Under the pieces are notes generated by a model, which saw only the letters and a list, made by a program, of their open reading frames with translations, did no database searches and was not told the DNA's origin. Source: Nectonema munidae (lineage: Eukaryota; Nematomorpha; Nectonematoida; Nectonematidae). From it: a DNA stretch of 64,000 nt. The translations under genes and the position numbers were made by a program. The stretch lies in contig JAUIRK010000860.1 in the NCBI GenBank assembly GCA_030549495.1, positions 281,501-345,500 on the forward strand. The letters run 5' to 3'. This document shows positions 48,065-59,249 of this stretch, one piece after another. Each line of letters opens with the position of its first letter. Position 1 is the stretch's first letter.

Positions 48065-49262
48065 TCTCCAACCCTTATATTACGATGATTCTTCTCCAAC
48101 CTGTATACGATGATTCATCTCCAAACTATATACTACAAAGATTCATCTCCAACCTGTATACTACGATAATTCATCTCCAACCTGTATACTACGATGATTC
48201 ATCTTCAACCTGTATACTACGATGGTTTCTATTCCATGTACAAATAACTAGGGAGACAATGTTCAACTTTCTGTTCACATTCTGCTAGATGTAAGATTTG
48301 ATATACCTCATTCGGGGAGACGATGGTTCATCTCCAACCTGTATACCGCGATAATTCATCTCCAACCTATCAGTTCATATTTTGCTAGATGTAAGATTTG
48401 ATATACCTCATTCGGGGAGAGGATGTTAGATAAGTTATTAATTTTTTCAAGATATTAAATAATTTATTTTATCAAATAATCAAAATAAAATTCTGTAATC
48501 AAAGAATCGAAAAATATTCTTTAAAAAATCAAAAAATATCAAACTTTCTGTTCATATTTTGCTACCTCATACGATGTTACAAAAGTTATTACCTATACTT
48601 TGCAAATTGCACGATTTTAAATATTATATTTGTCAAATAATCAAAATAAAATTCTGTAATCAAAGAATCGAAAAATATTCTTTAAAAAATCAAAAAATAT
48701 CAAACTTTCTGTTCATATTTTGCTACCTCATACGATGTTACAAAAGTTATTACCTATACTTTGCAATTTGCACGATTTTAAATATTATATTTGTCGAATA
48801 ATCAAAGAATCGAAAAATGTTAAAATCAAAAAATATTTATTCTTTTTAAATATATCTTACATCTAGCAACATATGAACTGATAGTTTGGAGATGAATTAT
48901 CGCGGTATACAGGTTGGAGATGAACCATCGTAGTATACAGGTATAATGTATATAGGTAATAACTTATGTAGCATCGTCTCCCGAATGAGGTATATCAAAT
49001 CTTACATCTAGCAGAATGTGAACAGAAAGTTGAACATTGTCTCCCTAGTTATTTGTACATGGAATAGAAACCATCGTAGTATACAGGTTGAAGATGAATC
49101 ATCGTAGTATACAGGTTGGAGATGAATTATCGTAGTATACAGTTTGGAGATGAATCATTGTAGTATATAGTTTGGAGATGAATCATTGTAGTATATAGTT
49201 TGGAGATGAATCATTGTAGTATATAGTTTGGAGATGAATCATCGTAATATAAGGGTTGGAGA
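48065..49262. mobile_element. Foldback-like element with long, internally repeated inverted arms
   Basis: The outer ends mirror each other: CTCCAACCCTTATATTACGA on the left and its near complement (CGTAATATAAGGGTTGGAG) on the right at about 49234. Each arm holds tandem units of about 29 bp (TTCATCTCCAACCTGTATAC, then TACGATGA). Farther in, a matching block runs from ATGGTTTCTATTCCATGTAC through GATTTGATATACCTCATTCG, found at 48220-48420 and inverted at 48970-49075. The central part has a direct duplication of about 160 bp (48473 and 48634). This is the layout of foldback transposons. No coding sequence or clear target duplication is seen. Confidence 0.75.
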
Positions 49263-49264
49263 TA

Positions 49265-50930
49265 ACACGCAAGTTGTCTATCCGCGTTCAACCGTACAGG
49301 TTATGAGAATATATCATTACATATTAGAGAAGAGTTTTTTAAACTCTTTATACTGAAAAAATATTTCTTCAAATATATTACTGTTTTAGTTTAAAATGCA
49401 TCCCTTATCTGCTAATTAATGGTATGAAGCCCATGGAAAATATAAACAGTAAAATGGTATTTCTTAAGGACTTATGATATAAGTAATGTATTCTGAAAGC
49501 CCATAAAAAATGCTTTAATTTGGTATATCGCATGATGCATTTTGTTGAGAAATGTGAAAGTTATAAGCGTTTTAATATTTGACTAAGATTTAAGCTAGGA
49601 ACACTACAAATAAACTAAGCGTACACTAGCCCGATAAAATAAACCACACACGCGTGCTAAAGATGTGGTGAAGCGTATGCGAGATGAGAATTCACTGCGC
49701 TCACAAACGCGTAATGCAACATGTGTTAATCTTTCTTCGCATAGTTAACCGCTAAAATCAATAACAATCGTTTTAGAATCAATAATGTGATTTATTCTTC
49801 GCACACTGTCGGTATAAAAATAACGAATGCCCTTCGTTAAAAATTAGAAATGTTGTATCTAAACTAAATAAAAGTAGACTATGATTATCCAACAAAACTC
49901 ATTATTTCTTCAATGTGGATGCATGCCCACACGTGTTAGATTCGAAAATTATAATTATTTTATAAAAATAGAAATAAATTTAGGATTATAGTGAAGAAAA
50001 AAATAAATTCATGAGATTACTTATTGAGAAAAATTGATTAAAACACATATTTTGATTTATTTATCTTCTCTTTAGAAATTTATATGAAGTAAACAATACT
50101 AAAAATAATATTTATCCAAAACATATTTTTTTCGAATCAAAGTGTAAATCAAACCCGCACTTAAATTTTGGATGATTAATTCAAAAGAAGTAAAAAACTG
50201 ATGTTAATATATAAAAAACCGAAAACTAAAATGATTTTATAAAAATCTAAAAATAAATAGTGGACTGCGATTATCCAATAAAACTTGTACATTCGATCTA
50301 CATTTTTCACTTCAAAAATAATTTTAAATTTATTAGAAAAACATTATACTGACCTATACTACTGACCCATAAAAAGTAAAAAATATATATTAATTTTCGA
50401 CAGTTTTTTTCAACTATGAAATTTTAAAATGTAAAAAACCATATTTTACCTTTGTGAATATAAAATATTGAAAAAATAGTATATAAATTCATGACGTTAA
50501 TTATTATTGGTATTTTTTGAAACTAGTTAAAAGTTGACTGACCTCACATAAAAGCAGATTTTGGAAAAATGAAAATATATTTATTTGTATAACCTAGCCT
50601 ATGTTAACCACAAAGGGTATACCTTTCCAATGATACCATTTTCATTAATTTTTTTTAAAAATCTTTACATTATGCTTCACTCAAAAGGTGGTCCGTAATT
50701 TTTTCAAAAATTTAGACAAAATTTTTCGAAGTAAAGTCCATTTATTAAAATTTGTTAAAACTTTTGCAAAAATAAATTATTCTAGAGTATGTAGCAAACG
50801 ATAAGCTTTCTAATGATATATATATCATGAAAAAGAAATATTGAAAAACAGTTTAATTCTTTCTTCAAATCAAACAAGTAAAAATTTTCAAAAAGTAGTA
50901 TTGGTAGTATTAATATTATTATTATTATAT
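49265..50930. other. AT-rich intergenic region, nothing recognised
   Basis: No supported gene, tandem repeat or transposon end was found. Confidence 0.4.
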
Positions 50931-51015
50931 ACTAGACGGTCCCTGTGTTTGGTCTCTCGCTTCGCTCGAGACCTGTTTGGATTCTAGCATCTCAAAAAGA
51001 TAGGACGCCACATTC

Positions 51016-51499
51016 TACCACGTGTGAAACATCATTGCTACCTTTAATCTAGGACGTGTGACAGATCATTGGTACCGCGTGATCCTAGGACGTGTGACAG
51101 ATCATAGGTACCGCGTGATTCTTGGACGTGTGACAGATCATTGGTACCGCGTGATTCTAGGAAGTGTGAAAGATCATTGGTACCGCGTGATTCTAGGTCC
51201 AGTTAAAGATCATTGGTACAGCGTGATTCTAGGACGTGTGAAAGATCATTGGTACCGTGTGATTCTAGGTCCAGTTAAAGATCATTGGTACCGTGTGATT
51301 CTAGGTCCAGTTAAAGATCATTGGTACAGCGTGATTCTAGGACGTGTGACAGATCATTAGTACTGTGATTCTAGGACGTGTGACAGATCATTGGTACCGC
51401 GTGATTCTTGGACGTGTGACAGATCATTGGTACCGCGTGATTCTAGGACGTGTGAAAGATCATTGGTACAGCGTGATTCTAGGTCCAGTTAAAGATCAT
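51016..51499 (+). repeat. 36-bp minisatellite, about 13 units of two types
   Basis: Units of 36 bp contain GATCATTGGTACCGCGTGAT, then TCTAGG, then either ACGTGTGACA/AAG or TCCAGTTAAAG. Because 36 is a multiple of three, the frame stays open and would code for a 12-residue repeat, DHWYRVILGRVT/K. One unit (about 51350-51370) has a TAG and a three-base deletion. There is no start context or flanking domain, so I take it as non-coding. The two unit types alternate in blocks, with the pattern type2-type2-type1 recurring. Confidence 0.9.
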
Positions 51500-51512
51500 G
51501 ATACAAATAGTT

Positions 51513-52036
51513 CAGGGGTGGGCAAACTTTTTCGTATAAGGGCATTTAAAAATATACACATTTAAAGAAGGACCCATATGGTATGGAAAATTGGCAGTAC
51601 TTAAAATAGCAAGGATAAAAATTTTAAGGAACCGAACAATATGTTTTCCGTTAATATTTAAAAAAATAGTTAAATTTCATTGAAAATTTATTGATTCCGT
51701 CTTTTTGAATTTATTAAAATCTTAATTTTTAAGGTAAATATTTGAACATATGTAAAAAAAATGTAATCTTGAAAAATATTTATAATTATAAAATACACTC
51801 AAAACAATAAATATAAATCAAATGTAACTTCATTTTTCAAAATTAAAGACATTCAATTGAAAATTAAAACGAAAGAAAGAAAAAACCAAGCCATTTTGAT
51901 GAAAATAGTTTAGACGGTATTATGATCTCGTAGTTTGATAGTAAATTAACTGACAATAAGCTTAAATAATTTCATCTCAGTGGATCCATAAAAATTCATG
52001 GAGGGCCACATGCGACCCGTTGTTTGGCCACCAATG
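51513..52036. mobile_element. hAT-type MITE, about 0.5 kb
   Basis: The left end reads CAGGGGTGGGCAAACTTTTT, a well-known hAT (Charlie-like) terminus. The right end in reverse complement reads CATTGGTGGCCAAACAACGG, then GTCGCATGTGGCCC, another typical form. The interior is AT-rich and non-coding. No exact 8-bp target duplication could be matched. It abuts the minisatellite. Confidence 0.6.
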
Positions 52037-52039
52037 CTT

Positions 52040-53400
52040 TATATGAATATAAAATTTATCGCAGGTTTCGCAACCGTAGGTCGCGTAGTAATTCATTTAG
52101 GCAATTTTTTTAGCTATGACTAGAATTATCACAAACAAAATTTTCCTAATGATAAATCTCAGCTGAAAGATAACTTATTGTTCAGAATTAAAGATTTGTT
52201 GGAACTCAAAATAGAAAAATGGCTGATAAATACTTTCACGAAAAATTCAAATTCAAGCTTGAAAAAGGTTTTTAGAATAAAAAACACGAAAATATGAGAG
52301 AAGAAATCTATTAGGTAAGAAAAGAGATAAAATCTGAATTTAAAACTTGTGATTTCATAATGTGAATAATATTATTTGAATAATTATATTTGGAAAAAAA
52401 TTAACATGGACCCGTAAAATTTTTGATTATATGTCGGATAAGAATCACGATCTATAAGTACAACGTATAACTCAATAGCGAAATGCATGAATGACAAATG
52501 AATTGTTATAACTAGAAAAACCAAACATTTTTATTTTATAATGAAAGCATTTGGTAGCTTTTGATAGGATAACTAATTTGCGACTGAAATTCGATTTAGA
52601 ATTCCTCATCTAATGCCAGTTAACAAAAAACCGGATTTAAACGAATTTCCTGAATCATATTGAACATTTTCATCAGGATTAAAAAATGGTTAGCTTTTAA
52701 TTCATCTAAAAGAGAAATTAATCGAGAAAGATTTGGTAGGTTTACCTTATTTATTAGAAAACTTCAAAAATATAAGCAAGTAAAAAAAAGCAAAAAACAA
52801 CATAACATGAAAAGTGTTTAGAAGTTGGTTTTTTATTTTTAATAAAAAATAATGGAGCTCTTGGGTTAATTTTTAAAGACTGTTAAAAAATTACAATGAA
52901 TTAAAAACTATTTCAAATTTATGAGATTAATTTATTATAAATATTCGATTTTTTACAAAGGTATTCAAGAACTTGATCCATTTTTCTAGTTTTAGGGAAA
53001 GATTTGTAATGCCTAAAGTTTTTTAAATTATTATTTTTTTTCAAATAATTTTCTATATCCTTTCTTTCGTATCTATGAAAACACTTGACAAAATTCCTTA
53101 AATACTTTATATCAGGCTAGATATATTCCATTAGGACGTATTAAATAATTAGTTATATGAGAGTTCTACTGAGTTAGATAAAATATACTTAAACTCAGAA
53201 TATTGTGAAATTTAAACTTTCATTTTTAGCACATAAAAATATAAGTATAGATATTTGAGTCATAACTCAAGACTGAAAAATGAGATAACATGAAAAATAA
53301 TCGATGGATTTAAAAAATTAATATTTCCCTTATAATGAAAAAATGCGTCGTATAACTGAGTATATACGGTATTAAATTTATTCAATATAAACCAAGTTTA
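52040..53400. other. AT-rich intergenic region, nothing recognised
   Basis: Short open frames only; no repeats of note. Confidence 0.4.
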
Positions 53401-53404
53401 TATT

Positions 53405-53560
53405 TGGCGTGAGTAGGGTTGGTTAGATGCTGGATTCGATAACTCAAGGTCTTGGGTTCGATTCCGCATCAAGCCTGCGTTCCTCATAGTTCGATACAAG
53501 CGGCGCAATTGTGCCTTCTCGATGAAAACACCCCGGGGTACCTTTACCTTATATAAGTTG
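53405..53560 (+). repeat. tRNA-derived SINE
   Basis: The head GTAGGGTTGGTTAGATGCTG and the perfect B box GGGTTCGATTCC are RNA polymerase III promoter-like and tRNA-related. The body TCATAGTTCGATACAAGCGG, CAATTGTGCC and GATGAAAACACCCC is shared with the copies at 42700-42870 and, inverted, 33710-33880. The element lies just downstream of the 3' end of the helicase gene, in opposite orientation. Confidence 0.75.
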
Positions 53561-53619
53561 AAAATTTTAGGATTTATTAATATTTCTAGAATAAACTATT
53601 TTGATCGTTATTTCTGAAC

Positions 53620-53625
53620 TTTATT
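53620..53625 (-). terminator. Poly(A) signal one base after the helicase stop codon
   Basis: On the minus strand the sequence is TAA C AATAAA G: the stop at 53629-53627, then AATAAA at 53625-53620. The 3' UTR would be only some tens of bases. Confidence 0.6.
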
Positions 53626-53626
53626 G

Positions 53627-56320
53627 TTAATTTTTGGTGAAAAAATGATCAATTTTCTTAAGTTCATTTTGGTAGTGAGAAAATGGTTTGTAATTCTTTA
53701 AGATCCACTGTGGAAGTTGATTTTGGACTTTAAGGGATGAGTAACGATGATCACATAGTAAGATACAGGCGTAATCATTTTTGTGTCTTATTGCACGTCC
53801 TATTGACTGATTAACAGCCTTCATGCAGGCATTTTGATAATAACTTTCTCCAGGATTTATAGAAGATTTATCCGTTTCATTCAAATATTGCATTTTTAAT
53901 TTAAGTTCAATAGAATCTAAATTAGGATATGGAAGACCAATCATTAAAACAGCTCTCGCTAAATCATCAGAAAAATTTATGCCTTCACTTAACTTACCAC
54001 CTACAACGCAGAACAAAATGGCGCCTTCGGAATTGCGCGAAATGTGTTTTGAATATTGGGATAAAATGCTTTCACACTGGAAAGAAGATTTTGGCTCCGT
54101 GAAAATCTTTTTTTTTATTTTATTGAAAAAAGGACAGTTTTTGAAATAAAGCAAAAATGCTTCTAAAAACTTATAGCTAGCGAGAAAACAAACTAATCCA
54201 TGAGGTACTCTACGACTTAAATCAAAAATTAAAGAAGATAACTCTAGCAATAAGTCCTTTCTCAATCTATTTTTGTATGTAAATTCGAACAAAATATCCT
54301 TTACTCCTGAATTAAAAACAATTGGCAAAACATTATCTTCGGACACGATATGTTGGAATGAGTATTCAACAATTTTACTATCATCAATACCGCATGGATA
54401 TAAAAGATTGTGTTTAAAATCATTAGTGGGTTTCATTGTTCCTCCGATTATAACAACTGATCGTGCTTGATCTAAAATATCTTTGAAATCAGCAGAAGGA
54501 CTCAATAGGACATACTTGAAGTAGGAATTGTCATTATCCTTTAACATATTACAAATCACTCTATTTTCATCACCGTGCCCGTGCGTAAGCGCAGTAAGAA
54601 AATTTTCAAAAGATACAAAAGAAAAGGCATTTTGTGTCATTTCACCAGTTTGAATTTGTTCATCCAGTTCAGAACTTCCTTCCTTTGAAATATTTTTTAA
54701 AAACTTTTTGAAATTTCCCAAAACTTGATCTTCTTCACTTTTTTCATCAGAATGTTCCTTAAAGTGATACTTTGCAAATCCAGTTATTTTTCTAGCTAAG
54801 TGAGACTCCTTCATGAAATGTAATAATTTAAATATGTTTATACTATTTACTTTTGTTTCGTTCAAAAACATTTGCATCTTTAAAGCATAAATGCCGTTTT
54901 TTGTTGCTTGTTTTTGATAGTAATCCTTAAGGTTTGTTAAAACAGCCTGTATCTGTTTTAAATATTTGATACTTTTAGCTGAGAATAAATTTGCGTACTT
55001 TCTCATGTACTGATTAACGATGGCGTGTGAATAAAGTAAAGAAGAAATACTCAAATATGAGGAAAACATATTGGTTATAACTTCGTTGAGATTATGTGCC
55101 TCATCTATTATTACTATGCCATCCTTCAAGTTAATGCCATAGGCTTCACGCATTCCCTTGTGTAAAAGTATGTTGTAGGGCAGAGCAATTAATTGCGATT
55201 CACTTACAGCATTTTTAGTGGCATAGTAAGGACAGGTTTCTAATTTATCTCCAATTAATGCAATTTCTTCTATCTCTAATACATTCGACAAAATGGTGTC
55301 CGTCAGTAAATTTAGCTTATTTCTTTTGAAGTAACTACACCCACCCTTACTTTTTGCTTTACTTATACAAATTTTCCCATCATCACCATCAGTAACATCT
55401 AAGTTCTTTTTTGATATATTTTTAAGTAGTTCCGAGCATTTGTCGTTTATTACGTTAATATTGTTCAAGCTAACTACTCCTGAATTAATACATAAATTTT
55501 TCCTTGAAGCCAAAGAACAAACTTTTATGTCATTAGAATAGGGTGACTTTTTGACTTCATTAACAAATTGTGACAGTTGTGAGTGTGTCCTACTACAATA
55601 AAATATCTTGACTTTATAAGCCACTTTTTCTTCTTCCACTTCGAAATTATTTTCAAAATGTTTCTGTTGCTTTTTTCCTTCTTCTTCATCGCTGAAATAC
55701 TCAATATCAAAACTTGGTTCACAATTGTCGTTTTTATTTGATATACTTTCGGGGAAGGCTTGACTTTTCTTTTCAGACAAAATATATTTCAAATTTTCAA
55801 TGAGTACATCAATATCAAATGACATTTTGATCTTTTTTGACAAAGTCGTATCATTGCTACATTTTAAGGCAGAATACTTGAGTTTTGATATTCTTGATTC
55901 AATACAAAGCCTCTTCTCATTTTCTTCAGTGAGATTTGAAATGGTTTTTTCAATTTCCTTTTTCTTTGAATGCTCCTTGATCCAATCTTCACTGTTTTCA
56001 TCATATTTATAGTCAGTTAATTCTTGTAATTTTTGCTTCTCACTTTTGTAATGGTCGAATAACCATTTGAGAGTAGAACATACTAAACTTAAAGATTTTC
56101 CTGTGCCAGTTGGACTCTCCATAATTCCAACCATTCCATTATCAATAGTGTTATACAATTTTTCCATTAGTTGACTTTGAATTTCATATGGCTTAAAAGG
56201 AAATAAAAAATTGACTTTCTTTTCAATGAATTTAGTAGGAGGTGGACATGGATTTGATGCAACTATGAGTTTATCAATAACTTTGCTGTTAAAAATATCA
56301 TCATCATCATCAGAAAACAT
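53627..56320 (-). CDS. DDX11: DDX11/CHL1-family iron-sulfur DNA helicase, single exon
   Basis: This family unwinds DNA 5' to 3', with roles in sister-chromatid cohesion and replication-fork and G-quadruplex processing in the nucleus. The 897-residue frame starts at the ATG at 56320 and is full length. Motifs: Q-like region FPFKPYEIQSQLM (40-52), Walker A ESPTGTGKS (68-76), YCSRTHSQL (241-249), four iron-sulfur cysteines at about 277, 295, 328 and 363, DEAH at 406-409, GGTMKP near 626, VVGGKLSEGINF (772-783) and QSIGRAIRHK (838-847). SRKNLC keeps the Arg beside the first cluster Cys. IEYFSDEEE (206-214) sits where human DDX11 has its Timeless-binding EYE motif, here EYF. A large helicase with no introns is unusual for the family in vertebrates; all motifs are intact, so it is probably functional. 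Confidence 0.93.
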   Translation of the reverse strand: MFSDDDDDIFNSKVIDKLIVASNPCPPPTKFIEKKVNFLFPFKPYEIQSQLMEKLYNTIDNGMVGIMESPTGTGKSLSLVCSTLKWLFDHYKSEKQKLQELTDYKYDENSEDWIKEHSKKKEIEKTISNLTEENEKRLCIESRISKLKYSALKCSNDTTLSKKIKMSFDIDVLIENLKYILSEKKSQAFPESISNKNDNCEPSFDIEYFSDEEEGKKQQKHFENNFEVEEEKVAYKVKIFYCSRTHSQLSQFVNEVKKSPYSNDIKVCSLASRKNLCINSGVVSLNNINVINDKCSELLKNISKKNLDVTDGDDGKICISKAKSKGGCSYFKRNKLNLLTDTILSNVLEIEEIALIGDKLETCPYYATKNAVSESQLIALPYNILLHKGMREAYGINLKDGIVIIDEAHNLNEVITNMFSSYLSISSLLYSHAIVNQYMRKYANLFSAKSIKYLKQIQAVLTNLKDYYQKQATKNGIYALKMQMFLNETKVNSINIFKLLHFMKESHLARKITGFAKYHFKEHSDEKSEEDQVLGNFKKFLKNISKEGSSELDEQIQTGEMTQNAFSFVSFENFLTALTHGHGDENRVICNMLKDNDNSYFKYVLLSPSADFKDILDQARSVVIIGGTMKPTNDFKHNLLYPCGIDDSKIVEYSFQHIVSEDNVLPIVFNSGVKDILFEFTYKNRLRKDLLLELSSLIFDLSRRVPHGLVCFLASYKFLEAFLLYFKNCPFFNKIKKKIFTEPKSSFQCESILSQYSKHISRNSEGAILFCVVGGKLSEGINFSDDLARAVLMIGLPYPNLDSIELKLKMQYLNETDKSSINPGESYYQNACMKAVNQSIGRAIRHKNDYACILLCDHRYSSLKVQNQLPQWILKNYKPFSHYQNELKKIDHFFTKN

Positions 56321-56324
56321 TTAG

Positions 56325-57117
56325 ATATTTAAAAATAAACTTGTTTAGCTTCTATGTTTTGTTTTAGGTTGTTTTCAAAATTCGCCATTACTTCGATATT
56401 ATGCTTTTAAAGTTCTAAAAAAAAGTATAAATAATTTTTAATTCAATAAAAAATAATGAAGACCAAGGCATAACAGATATTAACAAAATCAAGATTTATG
56501 TCTTAACTCACGTTGCTACGTCACACACTATAATTTTAGAGAATAAAACTTAAAAAATGCAAAAACTTAATCTTTTCACATTTAAATAAAAAATTACTCT
56601 TTAATTTTCTATAGAAGATTTAATTCCTTCTTACTATATGTCAAAAATACTAAGCCCATGTATTTTTAATAAAAAGGATCATCGTTTTAAAAAATGAGAA
56701 TCAGCGCCACTCATCTATTACAGGAACACGAAGCCCTCTCCCTCCCAGTAATGTTACTTGTGTGCCCATATAGAGCGTAGCGCTGGTTGTAAAAATGTGT
56801 CAACACTCACCCCAGCTTTTGCTATTTTGCAGCCACGTTGAAAAAATGAAGCTAGCTTCGAAAACCACACCAAACACGCCTCTTATTTTAAAAAGAATAC
56901 TCATTTTTGAATTTGTAGCAATTTCAAAAATAAAATATCATTGGCGCTTTGAGTTTTAAGCTGATCTCTAGCGAAAATAACATGGCTAAGATGAAGGAGT
57001 GTGGAGTCGGAAAGAGATTTTGCGACTCCGACTCCAATAATAATTTATGGTCTCTTGACTCCGCCTCTACTTATTTGTAAATGTCCGAACGCGACTCCGC
57101 TATTTGTAATTTTGCAA
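56325..57117. other. 5' flank of the helicase gene and intergenic DNA
   Basis: Near 57003-57112 GACTCC/GGAGTC motifs recur (GCGACTCCGACTCC and others). No gene is seen. Confidence 0.35.
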
Positions 57118-57160
57118 TTAACCCATTAAGTCCCAATGTTCCCATTTGGGAACATAAGTA
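57118..57160 (+). repeat. piggyBac-type left end with subterminal palindrome
   Basis: TTAACCCATTAAGTCCCAAT is followed by TGTTCCCATTTGGGAACA, a near-perfect palindrome. The TTAA-CCC start and palindrome resemble the ends of the piggyBac at 60365. It may be the left end of the element whose transposase tail is at 58979-59242; no right end was found. Confidence 0.45.
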
Positions 57161-57939
57161 ATTTCATCTTCGTCTGCTTTTTTCAATGACTTTGAATATA
57201 AATCGTCTGCGTTTTTTTAAATATCGTCTGATTTCTATGGTACTAAATAATTAATGTATAATTTTTTTTAACTCTCATGACCCCACCTATTTATGATTAT
57301 GCGACTTTGAATTTAAACATCAACTTTTCTGTTTCAAATATCATAAATCTCCAACTTCAAATGATGTAAAATTACTAGAAACATCAGTTATAAATTACTG
57401 AATCACTAGTTATGTTAATCGCGATTTTAGAAAGTCATTGAAAGGTGTCTAAAATCTTACACGCTTTTGAGCAAAATGTTTGCTCTATTTATTTATTGGT
57501 TTGTACTTGTAGTTTAATGTCTTTCTTACAATTTTGATTTTTTTTTAATTTGGATGAATTTGACGTGATATACCTTCCAGCCGATACCTCTAATGCAAAT
57601 CTAGGTTGAAAAAGACCAATAAAAATATAAGACTTGGCGACACCATTCCAATGTTTATTTTATTCAAATGTATGATGTAACATCTTAAATTTCTATAAAT
57701 AAGGATAATTTGAGAGATTTTTTTCATAAAAATTTCAAATTATGATGCAACGTGACAAAATTAAATGATCTCACTCAATTTGGTTAAAAAATACCATTAA
57801 AGAACATGTTTTGACATGAAACTAGTTAGGAAGGTTTTCTAAGTACACATTACACATATTGATACAGTCCAAGTTAAAATTAAAGGAACCCTATACTAAC
57901 CCAAACGTTTTCCAAGAGTTGATATTGGTTAGTTTAAAG

Positions 57940-58163
57940 TAGGGACCGGCAAACTGGTCGATAGGTTAGACAAACTTACCAAATTGTGCAAGGCTTTTTT
58001 TACTTTATAGTAGTAATAAATCTCCTTTTTCTTTTAAAACATAACTTAGGGCATCGTATAATACAGGATGTATGAAACATTTCTATGTGAGGTGGAGGTC
58101 GATGTGAGGACAAATAAATGTTCTATGAAGGGGTCCAAGGGTAAAAAAGTTTACCGATCTTTG
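57940..58163. mobile_element. 224-bp hAT MITE with perfect 8-bp target duplication
   Basis: GTTTAAAG flanks it at 57932-57939 and 58164-58171. The left end is TAGGGACCGGCAAACTGG; the right end in reverse complement is CAAAGATCGGTAAACTTTTT. Both are variants of the hAT-type CAGGGATCGGCAAACT terminus. The interior has GGGGTCCAAGGGTAAAAAAG near the right end. It is non-coding. Confidence 0.85.
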
Positions 58164-58978
58164 GTTTAAAGTATTGTTTTGATTTCAAGCCTCCATTTAT
58201 ACTGTTCTAAACTCATTATTTCAACTTAAAGAAAGTTTTTTTCATATTGAATTTACTTTGAGAAAAATCATTCAGTTATTTGATATTGGTTTATTTGTAG
58301 GGCCAGTCCAATTTTTTGTTTGAAAGAAAAATCCTAAATAAACTTCGCGATTTACATAGTTATTTTTCCGCGTTCAAATATTAATAGTACTTGTAAAAGA
58401 GAAGGGTGTTTTTAGAGATGGTAAAAAACTGTCTATATTCAAAAATTGACTACTTTCATACTTAAAGGGTCAGTTAAGGTTAATATAACATTTCTTGTTT
58501 TCTATTCAATTTTTCTAAGAAACTTTATTGAATTTTGTTATAATTATGCTATGAAATAAACTAATTGAAAAGTTATCTAGTTTCTGTTTTTATTTAAATC
58601 AACTGATTTAAAAAAGCTCTTATGAAACCAGTTATATCGATGACATTTGGATAATATGGAATGGAAATTTCTCAATTCTATATATTTTTTTATAGTATTT
58701 AAAAGACTTGTGGGTAAACTTAGCTATAAAAAACATACACAACTGTAACATTTTACAGCTGTAAAAAATTTCTAAATATTCTACAACTGAGAAAAGGAAA
58801 ATAAAGATCAATCAGCCCAAAATTTTTCATACTTACAACAGATACATGGGTTTTGTAGATATACTTGATCAAAACATAGCCCAATAACGAATATCTATTA
58901 GAGGAAAGAAATGGTACTGGCCAATAATGATCCATATTATTCATATGACAATTACTAAATAAAAGTCAACCCTCAAAT

Positions 58979-59242
58979 CCGTATGATCAGCTTGTTTTCC
59001 GAAGATTGATAGTAGAATATTTGTTAAGACTTGACTACAATCCTCCAAAGTCTGGTAGGTCATTAGCCACACAAACACCTTCAGGTGATGTGAGGTTGGA
59101 CAACAAAAATCACACCATTGTTAATGTTGAAAACAACAAAAGAATATGTTGTCGACAATGTAAATCGCAATCGACTAAAAAGTGCGAAAGATGTGGTGTT
59201 GGTCTGCACATGAAATGTTTCAAAATTTACCATACAAGATAA
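58979..59242 (+). pseudogene. piggyBac transposase C-terminal fragment
   Basis: The frame, without an ATG, reads YDQLVFRRLIVEYLLRLDYN, a linker, and then VRLDNKNHTIVN and RICCRQCKSQSTKKCERCGV with GLHMKCFKIYHTR. The last part is the Cys/His-rich finger that closes piggyBac-derived transposases (CxxC...CxxC...LxxxCFxxYH). The catalytic region upstream is gone. It differs from the piggyBac proteins at 11550 and 60531. Confidence 0.7.
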
Positions 59243-59249
59243 ACTTTAT

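Noticed and set aside
48065-49262. A CRISPR-like array because of short regularly recurring units
   Set aside because: Units are contiguous tandem repeats without unique spacers, arranged in inverted arms, in a eukaryotic genome.
50934-50990. Hairpin GGTCTC...GAGACC as a regulatory element
   Set aside because: The stem is only about six pairs, and no repeat or gene context supports a function.
53405-53480. A functional tRNA gene with a perfect B box
   Set aside because: The head does not fold as a full cloverleaf by eye and is joined to a body shared with other copies, so a SINE fits.
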